Positions 55,206 through 63,636 of a stretch of 64,000 nt of DNA are shown here, one piece after another. Source of the stretch: Rhizobium sp. AC27/96. Lineage in GTDB: Bacteria > Pseudomonadota > Alphaproteobacteria > Rhizobiales > Rhizobiaceae. Numbering within the stretch: position 1 is the first letter of the stretch; the number at the start of each line of letters is the position of its first letter. A program made the position numbers and the translations under genes. The notes below the pieces were generated by a model, which searched no databases, was not told where the DNA came from, and saw nothing but the letters and a program-made list of their open reading frames with translations. The stretch lies in the NCBI RefSeq assembly GCF_001692325.1, contig NZ_LXKN01000018.1:186001-250000 (forward strand). The letters run 5' to 3'.

Positions 55206-56519
55206 TCAGTCCGGATTCCGTGCGCGAACGCTGCTTGCTTCATCCGCTGTCACCAGCAGCTTGTCGATCCTGCGCCCGTCGAGGTCGACGACCTCGAACT
55301 GCCAGCCGTTTTTGGAAAAGCATTCCCCCACTTCCGGAAGGTGACGCAATTCCTGGAGGACGAAGCCTGCGACGGTCTGATAGTCGCGATCGTCCTCGAC
55401 AGGGAAGCTCATGAAATCAGAGAATTCGTCGATGGGCATCCAGCCGGAGACGAGATAGCTGCCATCGTGTCGCCGAACGATCGCCTGTTCGCCAGCGGAA
55501 TCGGGTTCGTCCTGAACGGCTCCCAGGATCGCATCCAGAATATCGCCTGATGTTATGACGCCTTCGAAGTGGCCATATTCATCATAGACGAGAACCATGT
55601 GCGACAGAGATTTGCGCAATGCCTTGACGACATCCAGCGCGCTCGACAGATCGGAAACGATCGGCACCTGTTTCGCCAGCGCCAGAATATCGACTTCGCG
55701 GCCCGACGCTACTGCATCGAAGAAATCCCTCGTCACCAGCACGCCGACAATCTCGTCAGAACTGTCCTTGCGCAGCGGTAAACGTGCTTTTTCACTGCGG
55801 CGTAGCTGGTCGCGGACTTCTTCGAAGCTGTCTTCTATATCGATGACTTCCACATCGCGGCGCGGGGTCATCAGCGCCCTGGCATTTCGATCGGCCAGAC
55901 GCATGACGCCTGAAATCATGGCGGACTCTTCGTTTGCAATAACGCCCGCACTCTGGGCCTCCGCCAGGATCGTCTTGATCTCCTCGTCGCTGACGCCATC
56001 GGCCGTTTTCCCGGATTGGCCTAGCGCACGAAGCACAAATCGTCCCGAGAAATCCAGAAGCCAGACCAGCGGCGCCGCCACGCGGGAGAGAAACACCATG
56101 GCGGGAGCAACCTTGCTCGCCACGGCTTCCGGCGCGCGCAGAGCGACCTGCTTCGGTACCAGCTCGCCGATGATCAACGAGAGATAGGTGATGGCGACGA
56201 CGACCGAGCCGACGCCGATGGCGTCAGCGGCTGCAATGGACAAGCCCTTGGTGGCGAGCCAGCCCGATAATCTTGCGCCAAGCGTTGCTCCGGAAAAGGC
56301 GCCCGAGAGAACGCCGACGAGCGTGATGCCGATCTGCACTGTCGAGAGGAAGCGGCCCGGTTCTTCGGCGAGCCGGATTGCCATTGCGGCCCCTCGGCTT
56401 CCCTGATCGGAGAGAACCTTCAGGCGCGCGGGTCGTGACGACACGATCGCCAGTTCCGACATGGCAAGAACGCCGTTGAGAATGGTGAGAACGATGACGA
56501 TTGAAATTTCGAGAAGCAA
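55206..56519 (-). CDS. CNNM/CorC-HlyC family membrane protein ('hemolysin' family)
   Basis: About 437 residues. N-terminal DUF21 membrane domain of three to four helices (IVIVLTILNGVLAMSELAIV), two CBS repeats at ~205-330 (LMTPRRDVEVIDI, VLVYDEYGHFEGVIT), and a C-terminal CorC_HlyC domain (VAGFVLQELRHLPEVGE). The family is linked to Mg/Co homeostasis; 'hemolysin' is a historical label. I begin at TTG 56519, matching the usual N-terminus; the longer frame adds nine residues. Confidence 0.87.
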   Translation of the reverse strand: MLLEISIVIVLTILNGVLAMSELAIVSSRPARLKVLSDQGSRGAAMAIRLAEEPGRFLSTVQIGITLVGVLSGAFSGATLGARLSGWLATKGLSIAAADAIGVGSVVVAITYLSLIIGELVPKQVALRAPEAVASKVAPAMVFLSRVAAPLVWLLDFSGRFVLRALGQSGKTADGVSDEEIKTILAEAQSAGVIANEESAMISGVMRLADRNARALMTPRRDVEVIDIEDSFEEVRDQLRRSEKARLPLRKDSSDEIVGVLVTRDFFDAVASGREVDILALAKQVPIVSDLSSALDVVKALRKSLSHMVLVYDEYGHFEGVITSGDILDAILGAVQDEPDSAGEQAIVRRHDGSYLVSGWMPIDEFSDFMSFPVEDDRDYQTVAGFVLQELRHLPEVGECFSKNGWQFEVVDLDGRRIDKLLVTADEASSVRARNPD

Positions 56520-56617
56520 AGCCGGCCCTTTTTGTGTTGAGCACAAAGATAGGTTGCAAGAACAGTAAAAGCCAGCTTCTCCCCGTGATTTCCGCCGATG
56601 TCTCCTCAGGTCCCGCC

Positions 56618-57637
56618 TTATTCGACCGCCGGTATTACGTCGTGAGCAATCTCCTCCATCACGTCGCGGGTTGGCCTGCCCGCCGACATAAGGTTGAAGG
56701 CGACGTGATGGATGCCAGCTTCGCGCATTGCCGATAGCGCACCGATCAGGCCTCGCCTGCCCGTCCTTCCGCCGAGATTTATTTCTTCATACGGCGCGTC
56801 TGGATTGTCGAGCAAATCCAAAACCATGGATTGGCCGAAGCCCCGGAACTCCGTGGTCACTTTCGTTTGCGCATTGTGCCAAAGCGCCAGACGGTCCTTT
56901 TGAACGGAGAGTGGGCGGTAATAGGTCATCCAGGCCGACGCATGTCGGGCGATCCACTCGAGCGATTGCGATGAAGAGCCGACAGCTATCATCGGAATGC
57001 TGGGCTGTCGCAGTGCCGGCCTTATGGCGAACTCGGTTCGCGCATCACCGCTGTCGTCGATGATCTTCTGATCCGGGGCAAGTGCGGCGGCAAGACGTTC
57101 CCACTCCGCCTGAAAGAGCGCCTTCCGGTTCTCGACATCTCGTCCGAAGACCTCATATTCCGTCGGCCTGTCGCCGGAACCCAGACCCAGCACGAACCGC
57201 CCTTTCGACAGCGCCGTTACCGAAAGCGCCGCCTTGGCTATATGGAGAGGATGCCTCAGGGGAAGAACGATCGCGCCTGTCGCCAGGGCGATATTGGACG
57301 TGGATGCGGCCAGCGCCCCGAGGAAAACCCACGGATCGGCATGGCCGATCGGGTCGGGATAGCTCTCGCTGTTTAGGGGAACGTCCCTCACCCACAACGC
57401 ATCGAAACCCAGCTCGTCGGCATGTCTGGTGATGCTCAACTGAGCATCAAAATCCACGTCGGCATGGGTTCTTGTTTGCGCCGGCAGGACTATGCCGAAT
57501 GAAAGTCGATCTGGATGGAAAAACACGTCGCGTCCCGGAACATATTGCCTTGGCAAGGAGATAAGGACGATTGCGCCCGGGAAAAAGGGCTGGTCTGCGG
57601 CTTGTGGGTGGTCATGCCATTCACACCGAGTGAGCAT
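56618..57637 (-). CDS. LLM class flavin-dependent oxidoreductase
   Basis: 339 residues, luciferase-like TIM barrel. RLSFGIVLPAQTRTHADVDF, ALWVRDVPLNSESYPDP and RFVLGLGSGDRPTEYEVFGR are typical, and WIARHASAWMTYYRP is the FMN-phosphate area. It resembles the BA3436-type subgroup. Such enzymes oxidise small compounds with FMNH2 and O2; the substrate is unknown. The start is doubtful because the ATG at 57637 is part of a hairpin. Confidence 0.8.
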   Translation of the reverse strand: MLTRCEWHDHPQAADQPFFPGAIVLISLPRQYVPGRDVFFHPDRLSFGIVLPAQTRTHADVDFDAQLSITRHADELGFDALWVRDVPLNSESYPDPIGHADPWVFLGALAASTSNIALATGAIVLPLRHPLHIAKAALSVTALSKGRFVLGLGSGDRPTEYEVFGRDVENRKALFQAEWERLAAALAPDQKIIDDSGDARTEFAIRPALRQPSIPMIAVGSSSQSLEWIARHASAWMTYYRPLSVQKDRLALWHNAQTKVTTEFRGFGQSMVLDLLDNPDAPYEEINLGGRTGRRGLIGALSAMREAGIHHVAFNLMSAGRPTRDVMEEIAHDVIPAVE

Positions 57638-57664
57638 AGCCCGCGCTCAATGGAGGCGGGCTAT
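57636..57664 (-). terminator. Hairpin between psiF-like and LLM genes
   Basis: ATAGCCCGC and GCGGGCTAT pair perfectly (9 bp, 11-base loop). On the minus strand it lies after the PsiF-like gene and touches the annotated LLM start codon. It may end the psiF transcript, in which case the LLM start lies further in. Confidence 0.5.
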
Positions 57665-57710
57665 ATTGCCTGAAGGATGATAACCCCTTCAGGCCGCTTG
57701 TTTCACCGGG

Positions 57711-58079
57711 TCAACCCGCCGCGATGCACTGTTTGACGAAGGCATGAAGCGCCTTCTTCTCCAGGCCCTTGGCTGTTCCCTGATCATGGCAGGTCTGCCG
57801 TTTTGCGAGGACGGGATATTTCTGCTGCAGGCAGGTTTTGACAGAGTCTTTGCGTGCCTGGCCTTTCAGTCCCTGCCCGGTCGCGTCCTGCTGGCAGGCT
57901 TGCCGCGCAGTCTTGATGTCGGCTTTCGATGGCATTGCCGCAGATGGCGCGGAGGCTGAAGGAGTGGTGGCAGCGGCCGGTGTCGTCGTCGAAGGTGCTG
58001 CCGCTTGCGCGAAGACAGCGGTGGTCGAACACAGGGTCAATAGGGCGGCTGCAGCCACACTCAGAAGCTTACTGGTCAT
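57711..58079 (-). CDS. psiF: PsiF repeat-containing secreted protein
   Basis: 122 residues with a signal peptide (SKLLSVAAAALLTLCSTTAVFA), a Thr/Ala/Pro/Ser-rich linker at ~25-48, then two PsiF repeats with Cys pairs (ARQACQQDATGQGLKGQARK and the KRQTCHDQGTAKGLEKKALH half). PsiF proteins are small periplasmic proteins tied to phosphate starvation in E. coli; function unknown. The ATG at 58079 has AGAGG 8 bases upstream. Confidence 0.85.
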   Translation of the reverse strand: MTSKLLSVAAAALLTLCSTTAVFAQAAAPSTTTPAAATTPSASAPSAAMPSKADIKTARQACQQDATGQGLKGQARKDSVKTCLQQKYPVLAKRQTCHDQGTAKGLEKKALHAFVKQCIAAG

Positions 58080-58234
58080 TGGCATATCCTCTTGCCTGAA
58101 AGGCTCTTCATGTTCGTGCCATCGGGCGTTTTCGATGCTCGACGGTCTACTTGAACGGTCGGCTTGAGCTTATCCGTCGTTTGGGAGGCCAATAAATTTT
58201 GTAGGGTCACCCATCGCCTGGGGTCGCTGGATTG

Positions 58235-59068
58235 TCAGCCTGCGGCTCTGTCCCAAAGATCACGTACTTCCTGCCGTAACAGCAGGGACTCTTCCCAGCG
58301 ATCCGTGGAATCTTCGCCATCCCTCCCGGTGATCGCATAGGGCTTCGGCCCCAGCTCGCAAGTGAAAGCGAGAGTGGCATCTGCGCCGGCGCGCTTTCGC
58401 CAGCTCTTGAATCCATACTCCCACCACTCCAGAAAGAGATCGAGCCAGGGGCGATGATGCGGGAAGGAAATTTCGATCTGGACCTGCTCACGCGAGGCAA
58501 CCCGGCCGTGGAAGGCCCATGAACTATCGAGTATCCGGTGCATGAGCGCATGATTTTCGTCGGATACCGGCCAGGCGAATTCACGCCCGACGAGAAAATG
58601 CGAGATGTCGCCGAGCAGCCTCAGATCCGGCAGGCGATCGAGCAGGTCGAGCGTGAAGAATAGATCGGTTGTCATGCGGTCCCGATGCGTCTCGATCAAC
58701 ACATCGATGCCTGCCTCCTCCGCCAGGGCTTGCCAGCCTTCTAGCAAGGGAATGCAGTCCTCCAGGCGGCGCGGCCTCACATCAGGCTGAAGGCAGATGT
58801 GGTGGACATTGTATTCAGCGGCGATTTCCAGCACGGGCTTAAGATCGTCGACGGTCTTGGGAAAACACTGCCCTTCCGCCTTTAGACCATGATGCTTGAG
58901 CAAGACTGCGACCCGTCGAACAGCGTCGCGATCATGCCAATGCGTGCTGACGCCATCGAAGCCGGCCGCTGCGATTTTTTTGACATTCTCCTCGAGCGTG
59001 AGCTCCGGATATCTCGCGCTGCGCCGCTCCATGGCCCAGAGCGATTGAAAGATGAGCATATTTTGCAT
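58235..59068 (-). CDS. Sugar phosphate isomerase/epimerase-like TIM barrel
   Basis: 277 residues of the AP-endonuclease-2/xylose-isomerase-like barrel family. Landmarks are AAAGFDGVSTHWHDRD, LIETHRDRMTTDL (Glu metal ligand), LLGDISHFLVG and ISFPHHRPW. Members epimerise or isomerise ketoses or act in inositol pathways; the substrate here is not evident. It could belong to the sugar modules on either side but is transcribed alone. Confidence 0.75.
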   Translation of the reverse strand: MQNMLIFQSLWAMERRSARYPELTLEENVKKIAAAGFDGVSTHWHDRDAVRRVAVLLKHHGLKAEGQCFPKTVDDLKPVLEIAAEYNVHHICLQPDVRPRRLEDCIPLLEGWQALAEEAGIDVLIETHRDRMTTDLFFTLDLLDRLPDLRLLGDISHFLVGREFAWPVSDENHALMHRILDSSWAFHGRVASREQVQIEISFPHHRPWLDLFLEWWEYGFKSWRKRAGADATLAFTCELGPKPYAITGRDGEDSTDRWEESLLLRQEVRDLWDRAAG

Positions 59069-59433
59069 AGTGCCTCCCGTACCGCTGCGAAGGTCTCACC
59101 ATGAATTCCGTGCTATTGCCAGCGGATATGCCGACGACTTGTGTGCACCGGGCTATTTCATTGCAAGGCGGATGTATTCATGCAGGCTGCGCCGCAGATG
59201 TGAGGGTTTTTCATCAAAATCACCCCACAGGCAATGCTCTGAGCCGTCTCTTGTCAAAGGCGTATCGCGCTCCATATGCCTTATTTGGTTCTCCCCCCGC
59301 CGCCGGCCTTAACTGGTTGTTGATGGCGGGAAATGCCGGAGCCTGCGGGCCCTCCTTCCGCAGGCTCCGGCGTTACCATTTCCAAAGCCACCAAAGAGCC
59401 TCTGATCTTTTCGGATCTTCGCCTGGAGAAGTG
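59069..59433. other. Intergenic region, 365 bp
   Basis: This lies between two minus-strand genes. It contains the strong terminator hairpin at 59335-59371 and presumably the promoter for the TIM-barrel gene. I see no coding sequence. Confidence 0.5.
59335..59371 (-). terminator. Strong hairpin terminator after the LacI gene
   Basis: GCCGGAGCCTGCGG and CCGCAGGCTCCGGC form a 14-bp perfect stem with a 9-base loop, 60 bp after the LacI-family stop. A short ATTT follows on the minus strand. It is probably the terminator of that gene. Confidence 0.65.
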
Positions 59434-60468
59434 TCAGGCCGATTGCCGCATGACCAGCGTGCCATGCGGGCGAATGATGGAGGCGATCGTTCTGTCCGAT
59501 GTATCAACGTCACCCAATAGTGACATCAGCGCCTCGACACTCCTAGCCGTCATGGCGCCGAAATCCTGGGCCATCGTTGTCAATGGCGGGCACGCGTAGC
59601 GGCTGAGCGGATGGTCGTCATGTGCGGCGATCCGCAGATCATCGCCACTCTTGCGACCGACCTTCAGCCCATGCGCGAAAGCAGCCGCCATGACACCGAA
59701 GGCTAGGCGATCGTTGGCGCAAAGGATCGTCTGGCGCGGCAGAGTATTCGTCTTCAGCATATCGTCCATCTGCTCGTAGCCGACACGCTCGAATTCCCAC
59801 GTATAGGGCGATATTGTCTTGATCACCAAAGGTTCGTGACCCGAAGCTTCCATGGTGGCGACATAACTCGCCAGTCTTTCCGGCGAGTTGTGATTGACAT
59901 GCGGTCCATCGAGATAGGCGGGTGCCTCGCCGGACCGGCAGAGATATTCGACCATCGTCGCGACGCTCTGGCTGTTATCGTTGCCGATGAAGGGCGTATT
60001 CCCCTCGATATAAGTGTCGAAGCACACGACCGGCACATTCTGAGCCAGCCGCCCGAACGCCTTTGGATCGGATATCTGCCCCAATGGCGCGACAAGCGCG
60101 CCGGCGACTTTGAGGGAGAGAATGGTATTGATCGCGTCCGCCTCGAGTTCAGGCAGGCCATGCGAGGAAAACACGATCGGCCAGTAGCCCTCGTTGCGCA
60201 GCCGCAGCTCCAGGCGATTGACAATTTCCGCGTAGAATGGATCCGTCAGGGTTGGAACGAGGATGCCGATATTACGCGTGCGCTTGCGATTGAGATTCCG
60301 GGCATAAATGTTCGGCTGATAATCCGAGGAGCGCAGGGCTGCCTCGATCAATGAGCGAGTCGCCGGCTTTACGCTTGTGGGGTCATCGAAATACTTCGAA
60401 AGCGTCGGTCGGGAAACGCCGCAGGACCTGGCAAAATCCTCCATTGTTTTGTGCGTCATTTTTTCCAT
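59434..60468 (-). CDS. LacI-family transcriptional regulator
   Basis: 344 residues. The N-terminal DNA-binding helices are TMEDFARSCGVSRPTLSKYF followed by DDPTSVKPATRS; the hinge and periplasmic-binding-like core follow (NIGILVPTLTDPFYAEIVNR, ILCANDRLAFGVMAAAFA, IAAHDDHPLSRYACPPLTT). It diverges from the PfkB/GatZ-like genes across a 246-bp AT-rich gap that includes CGAATTCG (60516-60523), and is their likely repressor. Confidence 0.9.
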   Translation of the reverse strand: MEKMTHKTMEDFARSCGVSRPTLSKYFDDPTSVKPATRSLIEAALRSSDYQPNIYARNLNRKRTRNIGILVPTLTDPFYAEIVNRLELRLRNEGYWPIVFSSHGLPELEADAINTILSLKVAGALVAPLGQISDPKAFGRLAQNVPVVCFDTYIEGNTPFIGNDNSQSVATMVEYLCRSGEAPAYLDGPHVNHNSPERLASYVATMEASGHEPLVIKTISPYTWEFERVGYEQMDDMLKTNTLPRQTILCANDRLAFGVMAAAFAHGLKVGRKSGDDLRIAAHDDHPLSRYACPPLTTMAQDFGAMTARSVEALMSLLGDVDTSDRTIASIIRPHGTLVMRQSA

Positions 60469-60714
60469 CGAAACCGACCATTCTCGCTGCGCAATTATCT
60501 GCCATCTGCCTTATGCGAATTCGTGAGAAGAAGTGCAAGCGATGACAAAATTCCCGTAAAAATTTTCCGAGTTTTATGACACTTAAAATATTACGTGCGA
60601 TAACTTATTAGTTGACGTGAAAAAGAGCAATCCATAGAACGAAGCTGATTGCAGCGAGCTCGCCGATTGAGCGGTAAGCTGCCAGGTTCAATTCGAGGAG
60701 TAAGCTCAACCGCC

Positions 60715-61668
60715 ATGAAGAAGCTCGTCAGCGCCGGAGAGATCGTCGTCGAAATCATGGCGGATCGCGTCGATCAAAGCCTTGCGGAACCCGGACTGTT
60801 GCACGGCCCCTTCCCGTCCGGAGCGCCGGCGATTTTCATCGCGCAGGCCGCTCGCCTTGGGCAGCTGGCTGGCCTCATCAGTGCTGTGGGTGATGACGAT
60901 TTCGGCCATCTCAACATTAATCGATTGCGGGATTGGGGCGCGGATGTCTCGGCCATTGCCGTGCACAAGGAGCAGGCAACGGGCTCCGCCTTCGTTTCAT
61001 ATCGTGCCGACGGAAGCCGCCATTTCGTCTTCAATATAAAGAACAGCGCGGCCGGGTCGATCGAGATGGATCAACGGGCCGCCACACTTCTGGATGGCGC
61101 CGATCATTTTCACGTCATGGGTTCCTCGCTGTTTTCCGAGCGGGCCACATCCGTCATTCTTGCGGCTATCGAGAAGGTCAAGCGCAAGGGCGGTACGATC
61201 TCCTTCGATCCCAACATCCGCAAGGAGATGATCGACCTGCCTGGCATGCGGGAGGCGCTGACCAAAGTCCTGACGCTGACGGATATTTTCCTGCCGAGCG
61301 GCGAGGAGCTATTCATCTTCACCGAGGCTACCGATGAGGCCGTGGCCGTAGCTGAAATGCTCGGGCGAGGCATGTCCGCCGTGATCGTCAAGAAAGGCGC
61401 CGCAGGTGCTGCCTACTACGACAGGCACGGCCAGACGACGGTCGGCGGCTTTCCTGTGATGGAGGTTGATCCAACCGGCGCAGGTGATTGTTTTGGCGCG
61501 GGATTTGTTTCTCTTTGGCTTCGTGGAGAGCGGCCGGACGATGCGCTTCGGATTGCCTGTGCATGCGGCGCTCTAGCCGTCACACGCAAGGGGCCGATGG
61601 AAGGGATTGCGGCACTTGCCGAAGTGCAGGCGTTTCTTGCTCGTGCTCCGCAAGAGGTGGCATCGTGA
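60715..61668 (+). CDS. PfkB-family sugar kinase (probable tagatose kinase)
   Basis: 317 residues. PfkB signatures are FIAQAARLGQLAGLISAVGD and DPTGAGDCFGAGF with catalytic Asp258. It is followed, with GTGA overlap, by a GatZ/KbaZ-family gene. The same pair in Agrobacterium tumefaciens (Atu3166/Atu3167, from memory) was assigned to D-tagatose phosphorylation and tagatose-6-phosphate conversion, so tagatose kinase is the leading guess over fructokinase. Start ATG 60715; GAGGAG is ~14 bases upstream, rather far. Confidence 0.8.
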   Translation: MKKLVSAGEIVVEIMADRVDQSLAEPGLLHGPFPSGAPAIFIAQAARLGQLAGLISAVGDDDFGHLNINRLRDWGADVSAIAVHKEQATGSAFVSYRADGSRHFVFNIKNSAAGSIEMDQRAATLLDGADHFHVMGSSLFSERATSVILAAIEKVKRKGGTISFDPNIRKEMIDLPGMREALTKVLTLTDIFLPSGEELFIFTEATDEAVAVAEMLGRGMSAVIVKKGAAGAAYYDRHGQTTVGGFPVMEVDPTGAGDCFGAGFVSLWLRGERPDDALRIACACGALAVTRKGPMEGIAALAEVQAFLARAPQEVAS

Positions 61669-62960
61669 GCGCGGCGCAACGCCTTGCCGCCATGCCGCAG
61701 AACAGGGCCAGAGGATTGCCATCCGGCATCACCTCCGTGTGTTCGGCGCATCCGCTTGTTATCGAGGCAGCGTTGAGGCATGGCAAAGCCAGGGATGCCG
61801 ATGTGCTCATCGAGGCAACCTGCAATCAGGTCAATCAGGATGGCGGCTACACCGGAATGACGCCCGCCGATTTCCGGCGTTTCGTCGAAGCGATTGCCAC
61901 GAAGGTTGGCTTCCATCGAGATAGGCTCATTCTGGGTGGCGACCATCTCGGCCCGAACCCTTGGAAACATCTGCCTGCCGACGAGGCAATGTCAAAGGCG
62001 AAAGTGATGATCGATGCTTTCGCCGCCGCCGGCTTTGCCAAGCTGCATCTCGATACCAGCATGGCCTGCTCGGACGACCCGCTGGCCCTCTTGGATGTAA
62101 CTATTGCAGCCAGGGCGGCGCAATTGGCCGAGGTGTCGGAGGTCAGAATTCGCCAGTCGGGGCTGCCTGCTCCAAGCTACATCATCGGCACTGAAGTTCC
62201 CGTTCCCGGCGGTGCAGTCGAAGCGCTCGATCACATGCATGTCACGACGCCGGATGACGCGCGCGCGACGGTGGATCTGCATCGCCAGGCCTTTGCACGC
62301 CTCGATCTGCAGGCGGCATTCGATCGCGCAATCGGTGTCGTCGTCCAGCCAGGCGTCGAATTCGGCAATGCCGACGTTATCGGCTATAGGCGACCAGCGG
62401 CCGCCAGCCTGGCTGCGTCCTTGAAAGACATGCCGCAATTCGTGTTTGAGGCGCATTCCACGGACTATCAGAGCGGCGAAGCGCTTCGGGATCTCGTCAG
62501 CGATGGCTTTGCGATCCTGAAGGTCGGCCCATGGCTGACTTTCGCCCTCCGCGAAACCCTCTACGGCTTGAGCAGCATTGCTGAAGTGCTCGCACAGGGC
62601 GCCATGGAGGAGGCCCTACCTGCCGCCATGGAACGCATCATGCTCGCCTCACCAGCGCACTGGCAGAAATATTATCCCGGTGATGCCAACGAGCAGTTCA
62701 TTCAGCGGCATTATTCTTTCAGCGACCGCATTCGCTATTATTGGGCGTTGCCTGACGCGCAAGCTGCCGTCGATAAGCTGCTGTCTGCTCTGGACGGACA
62801 TACAATCCCTCGTCCGCTGATCAGCCAATATCTCGGTCATCTGGAGCCGGCGGTTGCCGATGGATCGGTGATTCCTGAGGCTCTTGCCCTGCTTATCGCC
62901 AGCGTTTCCCGCGTGCTCGACATTTATGCGAATGCTATCGATTCCGCGGTACGAGCATAA
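61665..62960 (+). CDS. GatZ/KbaZ-family protein, probable D-tagatose 6-phosphate 4-epimerase
   Basis: 431 residues. GITSVCSAHPLVIEAAL, LIEATCNQVNQDGGYTGMTP, LGGDHLGPNPWKHLP, FEAHSTDYQ and VGPWLTFALRETLYGL are GatZ/KbaZ motifs. In enterics GatZ is the chaperone-like partner of GatY aldolase, but no GatY/KbaY gene is seen here, and rhizobial members of this type are reported as epimerases making fructose 6-phosphate. GTG 61665 overlaps the kinase stop; the longer frame is inside the kinase gene. Confidence 0.85.
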   Translation: MSAAQRLAAMPQNRARGLPSGITSVCSAHPLVIEAALRHGKARDADVLIEATCNQVNQDGGYTGMTPADFRRFVEAIATKVGFHRDRLILGGDHLGPNPWKHLPADEAMSKAKVMIDAFAAAGFAKLHLDTSMACSDDPLALLDVTIAARAAQLAEVSEVRIRQSGLPAPSYIIGTEVPVPGGAVEALDHMHVTTPDDARATVDLHRQAFARLDLQAAFDRAIGVVVQPGVEFGNADVIGYRRPAAASLAASLKDMPQFVFEAHSTDYQSGEALRDLVSDGFAILKVGPWLTFALRETLYGLSSIAEVLAQGAMEEALPAAMERIMLASPAHWQKYYPGDANEQFIQRHYSFSDRIRYYWALPDAQAAVDKLLSALDGHTIPRPLISQYLGHLEPAVADGSVIPEALALLIASVSRVLDIYANAIDSAVRA

Positions 62961-62973
62961 AGTCCACTACGTC

Positions 62974-63636
62974 TCAGTCCATCTTTTTGGATAGACGAAG
63001 AGCGCCGTTTGGGCTGACATCGAGCGCCAGATGGTCATAGTTTTCGATGCTCAGATGCGGCGTCGATAGCGGGACACTATGTGTTGCGCTGACGACGAGC
63101 ACGGAAGCGCCCGATGCATCGCCTGCCTCGATACCGGCAGGCGCGTCTTCAAAAACAAGACATTCCTCAATGGGTTGTCCCAATATGCTCGCAGCCAACA
63201 CGAAGCAGTCCGGTGCGGGTTTACCGTTCTGCACGTCTTCACCGGCAATGAGGACCGGCGGCCAGGGAAGCCCGGCAGCCTCAAGGCGAACTCTGGCCAG
63301 CTCCCGTGGGGCAGATGTGACGATCGCCCAACGATCCCTGGGCAACCGCTCCAGGAAGTCGACAGCGCCGGCAATGGCTTCGACACCAGCGACATCGTCG
63401 ATCTCGGCCTGAGTGAGAAGCCTTACCTCTTCGGCCGGATCGATCCCCGACAGGTCGAGCCGGGTAATGGTTTCTATCGCCTTTCTGCCGTGAACGGTGG
63501 CAAGCAGGCTTGCTGCATCGATACCCTGTCGCTCCGCCCATGCCGTCCAGACCCGTTCGGCAACAGCGATCGAATTCAGCACTGTTCCATCCATGTCGAA
63601 CAGGAAGGCGCCGAAGGAGCGTCCGTTGAAGAGCAT
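62974..63636 (-). CDS. HAD-family sugar phosphatase
   Basis: 220 residues, HAD-IA type. Motif I FDMDGTVLNS (Asp14, Asp16), motif II IVTSAP, motif III Lys in NGKPAPDC, motif IV VFEDAPAGIEAG. Close to 2-deoxyglucose-6-phosphatase/beta-phosphoglucomutase-like enzymes that dephosphorylate sugar phosphates. It is coupled to the SorC regulator gene by one shared base (TGATG) and converges with the GatZ-like gene. Confidence 0.87.
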   Translation of the reverse strand: MLFNGRSFGAFLFDMDGTVLNSIAVAERVWTAWAERQGIDAASLLATVHGRKAIETITRLDLSGIDPAEEVRLLTQAEIDDVAGVEAIAGAVDFLERLPRDRWAIVTSAPRELARVRLEAAGLPWPPVLIAGEDVQNGKPAPDCFVLAASILGQPIEECLVFEDAPAGIEAGDASGASVLVVSATHSVPLSTPHLSIENYDHLALDVSPNGALRLSKKMD

